Assembly: GCA_018969455.1 (NCBI GenBank)
Contig: JAGWYI010000325.1
Span: 1 to 5,248, forward strand
Reading direction: 5' to 3'
Length of the DNA stretch: 5,248 nucleotides
DNA from: Bacteroidota bacterium
Lineage (GTDB): Bacteria > Bacteroidota > Bacteroidia > Chitinophagales > Saprospiraceae
The translations under genes were made by a program, and so were the position numbers. Positions 1-5,248 of this stretch are shown here, piece by piece (the stretch's first letter is position 1; the number at the start of each line of letters is the position of its first letter). The notes under the pieces were generated by a model. It was not told where the DNA came from and ran no database searches. It saw only the letters and a program-made list of their open reading frames with translations.

Positions 1-1
1 C

Positions 2-3000
2 TTTAATACCAAAAATGGATGTACTGCCCAGGTAAGTACGATTGTTCCGATCGCGACCGGCGTACCAATAATCATTTTGCAGGCGCCTGCTGTGCTAAAT
101 TGTGCGCTAGATAGTTTAAAATTGACCAGCAATGGCTCCTCACTGGGACCGGAATATATATATGCCTGGACGAGTTCACCGGGTGGAAACATCCGGTCTG
201 GCGCCAATGAGCCGGAGCCCTTGGTTGATGAGCCAGCTTGGTATACTTTGGTCATTACCAATAATTTAAATGGCTGTTTTGCACAAGACAGTATTTTGGT
301 ATTGAAAGATACACTGGCGCCGCCGGCAAATGCCGGACCGAACCAAACGCTCACCTGTTTTAACCCGGTGCTGTCTTTAACAGCCAACCAGGGCGTCGGC
401 GTTGGGTTGAATTATCAGTGGAGTACCATTGGAGGGGTTTTGCCGAGCCAGTCAACAGGTCAGACCCTCCCGGTGGACACAGCAGGTCAGTATATTGTAA
501 AAGTAAGCAATCCGATCAATGCCTGTTTTGCTTTTGACACGGTTTTGGTGGTTTCGAATCAAAAGGCCCCCGTTTTTACCATCAGTCCTCCAGGCATACT
601 CAATTGCAGTAATACGGATGTTACCCTCAATTCAACCCCGCCGCTACCCAGTGTCGCTATCAACTGGACTACACCGAACAGCAACATTGTTTCAGGCAGC
701 AATACCAACCATCCCACAATTAATGCCCCTGGAATCATTATTGTAAATTATATTGATTTTGGAACGGGTTGTGCTGCAAAGGATACTGTTTTGGTATCTT
801 CCGATTACAATCAACCAGTTGCCGCTGTACCAGATACGCTAAAATTAACCTGCCAATATCCGGTATTGCAGATTGCCGGTTTTACCAACATCGCCGATCC
901 CCTATTTAATTGGTCTACACCCAATGGTCACCTGCTTACAGGCTCTGATTTGCAAGTGGTTTCGGTAGACAAAGGCGGAATCTATTATTTTACTGTGACT
1001 GATAGTTCCAGTATGTGTACGGCGACCGATTCGGTGTATGTACTGGATCAGAGTCAAAAGCCCCAGGTTTTTGCCGGGTTTGATGCCATTCTAACGTGCA
1101 GCTTCCCAACGATTACTTTGCATGGTATGACTGGCTTAAATGGTGTACCGACTTACCATTGGAGTACAGTGGGAAGCGGCCATTTTATCGGAAATACCGA
1201 TCAAAGTTCCGTATTGGTCGATGCGCCGGGTGTGTATGTATTTTCCGTTTTAGATACGGTTAGTCAATGTTCCAATTCCGATACGGTTCAGGTTTTCCTT
1301 GATACTTTACACCCTGTTGCCCTAATTAGCAATACACAGTTGATCACCTGTGTGAATAAACAAATTAACCTCTTTGCCATCGGCAACAATCCACCCGGTG
1401 TAAGCTACCAATGGTCTGCTTCCAACGGTGGAAATATATCAATAGGCCCAAACACCAGTTCTCCTTTAGTCGATGCGCCAGGTACCTATCAGCTGCTGGT
1501 TACCAACCCTGCCAATGGCTGTACGGCAACGGCTTCAGTAAATGTGCAGGAAACGCTCAATCCACCTCAGGTTGGCATTGATGCTGCGCCTCCAATTACC
1601 TGTACCAATTCAACGGTCATATTAAACGGCACACCTGCCAGTGGTAATTATACCTATTCGTGGCAAACCATGGATGGAAACATCAGTTCGGGTGGAAATA
1701 CAAAGTCTGCAACAGTTTCAAAACCAGGAACTTATCAATTGGTAGTGACAAATGCACAAACAGGTTGCAAGGATTCAGCCCAGGTACAGGTAGCCATTGA
1801 TACCGTTGCCCCCGTTTTCAACTTTGTTCCTGCTGCTACACTTACCTGTTCCACCCCCAAAGTAAACTTAACCGCCCAGGTTATTAGTCCAACTGGAGGC
1901 GCTTTTTCTGCTTTTTGGAAATCGATCAACGGTCAGTTGAGCGCACCACCCAATCAGTTAAGCAGCAGTGCAGTAAAACCTGGTCTGTACTCTCTGAGCA
2001 TTCGCAGCACCCTCAATGGTTGCCAAACGACCGATACCTTATTGGTTGATCAAAATATTATTCCACCTGTGGCAAATGCAGGCACAGCCATCCTTTTGAA
2101 TTGCACCTTTACATCTGCCGATTTGAATGCATCCAATTCAACTGGCCAGGGTGTGCTTTCTTATATATGGAGCACCCTCAATGGCAAAATATTGAGTAAC
2201 GCTGCCTCTGCTACCCCCATCATCGTGTCGCCGGGCACCTACGTGGTGCAGGTGACCGATGGACTTAATGGATGCACCGATACCGCACAGATTCAGGTAA
2301 ATGCAGATACAACTCGTCCAGTAGTAAACATCATGCCTGCCTTGCCCATCACCTGTGTGCGCGATACTGCCAATCTATCGGGCTTGGGTTCAGACCAGGG
2401 GGCCAATTTTATTCCCTCCTGGACAGATGTTCAAGGCAATGTATTGCCCAATCAAACGGGCCTGAAAGCAACGGTTTCTGATACAGGCTTGTATATGTTA
2501 ACCATTGTAAATCAGACCAATGGATGTGCTACATCTGACACTATGTCGGTTTTACTCGATCAAATGCCGCCCGATGCGAATGCTGGCCCGCCGCAGTTGT
2601 TGTACTGTACCCAAAAACAAGTTGCACTCAACGGCAGTAGCAACACAGGACCAAATATGCAGTTTCAATGGAGTACCGTCAACGGGCATTTCGTTTCCGG
2701 TGAAGATACCGGAATTCCGATTGTTGATTCGGCGGGAACCTATGTTGTCACGGTAACCAATCCGGCTAATGGTTGCACCAAGGTGTCGAATACCACGGTC
2801 ACTACCGTTGATTTACCCAATTTCACCTTAAATGTGGTTCAACCCAGTTGCGCAGATCCCCGCGCTTTTATCACCTTTGAAACCGTGTCGGGTGGGGTAG
2901 GGCCCTATACCTACGCTATTGATGGCGGTGTGGTATTTAAAACCAGCAAATTCTTTGATGAAATAGAGCCTACCACCTACTATCCTGTGGTAAGGGACCA

Positions 3001-3586
3001 GTTTGGTTGCACCTCTTTTCAAACTGTAGTCATCGAAGAGCCAAAATTCCCATCGGTAAAACTCGAAGAATTTACCCTGATTGAAATCGGAACCGGATAC
3101 ACCATCCTCCCTGTGGTTTCTCCTGGAATTGATTCGATTGAATCGGTTCAGTGGACCAATTCTGCTACGCTTTCCTGTTCCAATTGTTTGAACCCAATAG
3201 CCAGTCCGCTTGAAACAACGCCTTATGTTCTGACCATCACCGATATTTTTGGATGTACCGCCTCCGACCGTATCCAAATACGGGTCAATCCGAGCAGGTT
3301 TACATACAGCCCCAACATTATTACGCCCAATGGCGACAATGAAAACGATTATTTTACGCTATACGGGCGCAATGTGGATGAAATTGAATTGTTGCAAATA
3401 TTCAATCGCTGGGGCGGAATGGTATTCGAAAACACCAATTTCCCCTTTAATGTGCCTCAAGAAGGCTGGGATGGCCGGGTAAAAGGAGAGCCTCCTGTGC
3501 CTGGTGTGTATGTTTGGACCGCCCGGATTCGTTACAGCGATGGTGTAATAAAATGGTTAAAAGGCGATGTGACAGTTTATCGCTAG
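2..3586 (+). CDS. Giant Ig/PKD-repeat surface protein with T9SS type B (CHU_C) C-terminal sorting domain, 5' partial
   Basis: The reading frame is open from the left edge, so the gene starts outside the window. A TTG at 77 could be read as a start, but the 25 codons before it (including NGCTA at 14-28) are the end of a further repeat, so it is internal. Residues below count from codon 77 as 1. Eleven complete Ig/PKD-like repeats span about 1-915, an SprB-like repeat 916-989, a CxxC Ig-like domain 992-1071 and a CHU_C domain 1073-1169. Proteins of this build pass the inner membrane by Sec and the outer membrane by the type IX system, and are displayed or released, often as adhesins or gliding-related proteins. 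That role is inferred from architecture; no catalytic domain is visible, and the N-terminal part, where an enzyme or signal peptide could lie, is missing. No PorP/SprF-like partner gene follows it here. The stop is TAG at 3584-3586, overlapping the convergent neighbour. Confidence 0.93.
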   Translation, partial: FNTKNGCTAQVSTIVPIATGVPIIILQAPAVLNCALDSLKLTSNGSSLGPEYIYAWTSSPGGNIRSGANEPEPLVDEPAWYTLVITNNLNGCFAQDSILVLKDTLAPPANAGPNQTLTCFNPVLSLTANQGVGVGLNYQWSTIGGVLPSQSTGQTLPVDTAGQYIVKVSNPINACFAFDTVLVVSNQKAPVFTISPPGILNCSNTDVTLNSTPPLPSVAINWTTPNSNIVSGSNTNHPTINAPGIIIVNYIDFGTGCAAKDTVLVSSDYNQPVAAVPDTLKLTCQYPVLQIAGFTNIADPLFNWSTPNGHLLTGSDLQVVSVDKGGIYYFTVTDSSSMCTATDSVYVLDQSQKPQVFAGFDAILTCSFPTITLHGMTGLNGVPTYHWSTVGSGHFIGNTDQSSVLVDAPGVYVFSVLDTVSQCSNSDTVQVFLDTLHPVALISNTQLITCVNKQINLFAIGNNPPGVSYQWSASNGGNISIGPNTSSPLVDAPGTYQLLVTNPANGCTATASVNVQETLNPPQVGIDAAPPITCTNSTVILNGTPASGNYTYSWQTMDGNISSGGNTKSATVSKPGTYQLVVTNAQTGCKDSAQVQVAIDTVAPVFNFVPAATLTCSTPKVNLTAQVISPTGGAFSAFWKSINGQLSAPPNQLSSSAVKPGLYSLSIRSTLNGCQTTDTLLVDQNIIPPVANAGTAILLNCTFTSADLNASNSTGQGVLSYIWSTLNGKILSNAASATPIIVSPGTYVVQVTDGLNGCTDTAQIQVNADTTRPVVNIMPALPITCVRDTANLSGLGSDQGANFIPSWTDVQGNVLPNQTGLKATVSDTGLYMLTIVNQTNGCATSDTMSVLLDQMPPDANAGPPQLLYCTQKQVALNGSSNTGPNMQFQWSTVNGHFVSGEDTGIPIVDSAGTYVVTVTNPANGCTKVSNTTVTTVDLPNFTLNVVQPSCADPRAFITFETVSGGVGPYTYAIDGGVVFKTSKFFDEIEPTTYYPVVRDQFGCTSFQTVVIEEPKFPSVKLEEFTLIEIGTGYTILPVVSPGIDSIESVQWTNSATLSCSNCLNPIASPLETTPYVLTITDIFGCTASDRIQIRVNPSRFTYSPNIITPNGDNENDYFTLYGRNVDEIELLQIFNRWGGMVFENTNFPFNVPQEGWDGRVKGEPPVPGVYVWTARIRYSDGVIKWLKGDVTVYR
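101..2848 (+). repeat. Eleven tandem Ig/PKD-like protein repeats of 81-85 residues
   Basis: Counting from codon 77 as residue 1, each unit opens with a Cys in an LTC/LNC-type motif, has a Trp 20-23 residues later and a second Cys, usually in NGC or TGC, 35-36 residues after the Trp. First Cys: 9, 94, 177, 259, 341, 425, 509, 591, 676, 760, 844. Trp: 31, 115, 197, 279, 362, 446, 529, 614, 698, 782, 865. Second Cys: 67, 150, 232, 314, 398, 482, 564, 649, 733, 817, 900. Spacing between first Cys residues is 82-85, and 81 to the next domain. No unit has lost a core residue. A typical unit also carries a G-x-x-x-S-G turn, a PGTY-like strand before the second Cys and a D-x-x-x-P linker. The pattern fits an extended chain of beta-sandwich domains, each probably closed by a disulfide after export. 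A twelfth unit is cut by the left edge. The exact Pfam family cannot be fixed by eye. Confidence 0.9.
2822..3043 (+). other. SprB-like repeat domain within the surface protein
   Basis: Residues 916-989 of the + strand protein (codon 77 as 1) break the 84-residue pattern. They read as a single SprB-type repeat: an initial QPSC (Cys925), a strand, then SGG-x-GPYTY (938-946), an acidic glycine turn, and RDQFGC (973-978) at the end. SprB repeats are typical of large Bacteroidota gliding adhesins. Only one copy is visible here, set between the Ig-like array and the C-terminal domains. The domain name rests on motif recognition. Confidence 0.72.
3050..3289 (+). other. Penultimate Ig-like domain with LSCxxC motif
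   Basis: Residues 992-1071 (codon 77 as 1) form a further beta-rich domain with Trp1026, a Cys pair in LSCSNC (Cys1034 and Cys1037), a TTPYVLTITD strand and a closing FGC (Cys1060) followed by ASD. Domains of this look often sit just before the CHU_C domain in Bacteroidota surface proteins. Three Cys are visible, so either one is unpaired or the pairing differs from that of the upstream repeats. Confidence 0.65.
3293..3583 (+). other. CHU_C / gliding-motility-associated C-terminal (T9SS type B) sorting domain
   Basis: Residues 1073-1169 (codon 77 as 1) show the family's ordered marks: SPNIITPNGDNEND (about 1078-1091), IFNRWG (1108-1113), a GWDG turn (1130-1133), a PGVYVW strand (1142-1147) and a terminal KGDVTVYR ending in Arg1169. 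In the known family this domain is the signal recognised by the type IX translocon. Type B substrates usually depend on a PorP/SprF-like outer-membrane partner for display or release. The domain is complete and ends exactly at the protein's C terminus, as expected for a functional sorting signal. Confidence 0.93.
3583..3586. other. Shared CTAG: overlapping stop codons of the two convergent genes
   Basis: The palindrome CTAG gives TAG on the + strand (3584-3586) and TAG on the - strand (3585-3583). The convergent genes therefore overlap by 4 bp with no intergenic DNA. Any terminator for either transcript must lie inside the opposite gene's coding sequence. Confidence 0.95.
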
Positions 3587-5248
3587 ATCGACTCCGGGTC
3601 GTCAATGGCCCCGGTTTCCTGCAATACGGTACTCATCATTTCGAATTGTTGTGCCATCAATCGTTTGGTCTCAAATAATTCGTAGCGGTAATCAAAGGTG
3701 TAAAATTGATTTTCAAAGTGGTTGTCGCGCGTGGGAAGCAGGCCCAGAAACATGCCGTACCAGCGAATTCGTCCCCGGCCGCTCAATTCCCGGTAGGGCA
3801 AATCCAGATATTCCGACTTGGGCATAAACCGAAAAATTGCCTTCATGCTGCGGATGATGTCTATGGCGATGGCGCGTTCTTCCCGACGGTTTTCCCGGGC
3901 GAACTCGCTTATTTCGCGCAGGTACAATGCATTCAAATCATTGTATCGGGCTCCGGCAATGCGCGTTCTTGCCTCAAACTTGCTAAAACGTTTGCGGTCA
4001 ATGTCGAATAAAATATCGAGCACAGCCACAGGATCAAATGGATATGTTTCATCTTCGTAAGCATATCTGCAAGCATTTCCGCGTATGTCTACATCAATCC
4101 AAATGAATTTGTTTTCAAGCGTAATTTCTTGATAAACAAAATCAAGGAACAGTAAATTTGGATACAAGCGATAGGCTGATAAACACTCGAGCAGCAATCG
4201 AACTGCGAGTTGGCGTTGGGTTTCATCACCGCGGGTTATTTGATTCCAGTTTTTCAGAATCCGATTATGGAACAAATGTTTGGAGATCGGCTCACGCAAA
4301 CTTTCCTCGGTTTGATTTCGGGAAAGCCCCAAAATTGATTTGAGTTTTTCCCGTGCATCATATCCGTAAGCAAGGGCATCCGGGTGTGTACTTAATTCGT
4401 AGGGGCTAAAATACAACCAGTTCAATTGCCCCCCGCAAATTTCCGTTATGATTCGGTCAAGGAAACCCTGTTCCGACTCGGGATAAACATGATAAGCAGT
4501 TTGCCAGCGTTGCAGACAGGTAATTAGCATTTTTCGGGCATCTACAACGTGCATTACGCGAAAATCGGTGTAAGAAAGTCCTTGTTTTACCTGCTCAAAC
4601 ATCTTTTCCGTGTCATCTATATATTGCAGATAAACGGTTTTTTTGATATTCGGTTCCACACACATCCAGGCTGCCGAACCTGCATGATCCCGAACAATTT
4701 TTTCCAGAATGGCCAATGCGTCGAACTGATACGGCCGACAATCGGGGTGTGGAACAAAATGGCCTTTTGTGTCAAAATCAAACCAGCGCAGTTCGGGAAA
4801 CAAGGCGTCCGGATCCGGGTCTATGACCAGTTCTGGGAGTAAATATTCAAGCGCCAGTCGCAGAAAAGACTGTGATCGGGCATGTTCATCCCGCTCGCCA
4901 AACATTTGATGCCCCAATAAACATGCTTGAATGAACCGAATAACCGAGGCATGCAAATCGGTAAATTGCTGGTGGTTTTTCCGCTCCGCTTCCATTTGGG
5001 CAGCGAGCATTTGGCGTTTGGCCAACAAGGAAAAATACAGGTTTTCACGCAATAAACGACGTTGTTGGGTTTGCTTTGCTGCGTTCCCTGCGTCTACATC
5101 TTCAATCAATTGGATGATTTCGTGGATTTGACTTTCCAAATCAAAACGCTCCGGGCTAAGCAACCGAATCTCGTCGTTGGCGAATACTACCAGACTGATC
5201 CAATTGAATTTTCCGCCGCCACACAGCTCATTCACCAGCACACGTAAG
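3583..5248 (-). CDS. Uncharacterised protein with five divergent internal repeats, 5' partial
   Basis: I do not recognise this family. The frame is open to the right edge. A GTG at 5241-5239 could be read as a start, but Leu and Arg codons lie before it and the repeat motif continues across it, so the gene most likely begins outside the window. Residues count from that GTG as 1 (552 residues to the TAG stop at 3585-3583). The protein is rich in charged and aromatic residues and helix-like throughout. The visible part has no membrane segment and no lipobox, and no nucleotide-binding loop or other catalytic motif I can name. Residues 40-95 are strongly helical and polar, possibly a coiled coil. 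Five units are visible, each with a Trp followed 20-23 residues later by Asp in an FD or YD pair. A soluble, possibly cytoplasmic, scaffold or binding role is only a guess. The gene is convergent to, and so not co-transcribed with, the surface protein gene. Confidence 0.85.
   Translation of the reverse strand, partial: LRVLVNELCGGGKFNWISLVVFANDEIRLLSPERFDLESQIHEIIQLIEDVDAGNAAKQTQQRRLLRENLYFSLLAKRQMLAAQMEAERKNHQQFTDLHASVIRFIQACLLGHQMFGERDEHARSQSFLRLALEYLLPELVIDPDPDALFPELRWFDFDTKGHFVPHPDCRPYQFDALAILEKIVRDHAGSAAWMCVEPNIKKTVYLQYIDDTEKMFEQVKQGLSYTDFRVMHVVDARKMLITCLQRWQTAYHVYPESEQGFLDRIITEICGGQLNWLYFSPYELSTHPDALAYGYDAREKLKSILGLSRNQTEESLREPISKHLFHNRILKNWNQITRGDETQRQLAVRLLLECLSAYRLYPNLLFLDFVYQEITLENKFIWIDVDIRGNACRYAYEDETYPFDPVAVLDILFDIDRKRFSKFEARTRIAGARYNDLNALYLREISEFARENRREERAIAIDIIRSMKAIFRFMPKSEYLDLPYRELSGRGRIRWYGMFLGLLPTRDNHFENQFYTFDYRYELFETKRLMAQQFEMMSTVLQETGAIDDPESI
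3586..5247 (-). repeat. Five divergent internal repeat units (about 105-135 residues) in the uncharacterised protein
   Basis: Residues count from the GTG at 5241 as 1. Each unit has a Trp (14, 153, 275, 381, 494) followed by an FD/YD pair with Asp at 34, 174, 295, 403 and 517, then a short helix with hydrophobics at regular steps. Four units have a Glu 8-9 residues before the Trp (5, 267, 372, 485). Three of these are preceded by a FLD or YLD box (260, 365, 478) and a Pro (254, 361, 474). Unit B lacks a clear FLD box. Trp-to-Trp spacing is 139, 122, 106 and 113. Approximate units: A 5247-4846, B 4845-4465, C 4464-4150, D 4149-3811, E 3810-3586, the last ending early. The match is by eye; identity between units is low. 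Confidence 0.6.

Noticed and set aside
77..79. TTG at 77 as the start of the large + strand gene
   Set aside because: The frame is open to the left edge and encodes the end of another repeat (NGCTA, then a linker), and there is no ribosome binding site of note before it.
101..2848. DNA-level tandem repeat or CRISPR-like array
   Set aside because: The periodicity of about 250 bases is at protein level only; the units have diverged in DNA and there are no short identical repeats with spacers.
2828..3277. 149-codon open frame on the - strand inside the surface protein gene
   Set aside because: It lies wholly opposite well-conserved domains of the real gene, has low-complexity Gly/Arg/Asn-rich composition and no recognisable motif; it is a shadow.
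3589..3601. Small inverted repeat CGAC/GTCG just after the shared stops, as a terminator
   Set aside because: The stem is only 4 bp with a 5-base loop and there is no T tract on either side; it also lies in coding sequence of the - strand gene.
3706..4060. Overlapping + strand open frames opposite the uncharacterised gene
   Set aside because: The - strand frame runs uninterrupted for over 550 codons with a coherent internal repeat; these short frames show no domain or ribosome binding signal.

Overview
The window looks like chromosome of a member of the Bacteroidota, most likely from the Saprospiria/Chitinophagia/Cytophagia side of the phylum. The main reason is the left gene. It ends in a gliding-motility-associated (CHU_C, 'type B') C-terminal sorting domain, used by the type IX secretion system (T9SS), a system largely confined to this phylum. 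The genus cannot be named from the sequence. Both genes are cut by the window edges, so no promoter, start codon or ribosome binding site of either is visible.

Layout: two convergent protein genes fill the window. On the + strand, from the left edge to 3586, lies the 3' part of a very large secreted surface protein (at least 1194 codons here). It has at least eleven complete tandem Ig/PKD-like repeats of about 84 residues, each with a Cys-Trp-Cys core. These are followed by one SprB-like repeat, one CxxC-containing Ig-like domain and the CHU_C sorting domain. On the - strand, from the right edge to 3583, lies the 3' part of a gene for a soluble, helix-rich, acidic/basic protein of unrecognised family. 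Its sequence resolves by eye into five divergent internal units, each with a Glu...Trp...(Phe/Tyr)-Asp box.

The two genes meet tail to tail and overlap by 4 bp. The palindrome CTAG at 3583-3586 supplies the TAG stop of both. There is no intergenic DNA and no RNA gene, CRISPR array or insertion sequence, and I see no convincing terminator.

The + strand protein is expected to be exported by Sec and then T9SS and displayed or released as an adhesin-like filament. The - strand protein shows no export signal in the visible part and nothing that ties it to T9SS; its neighbourhood appears coincidental. The best candidate for something undescribed is the internal repeat family in the - strand protein.
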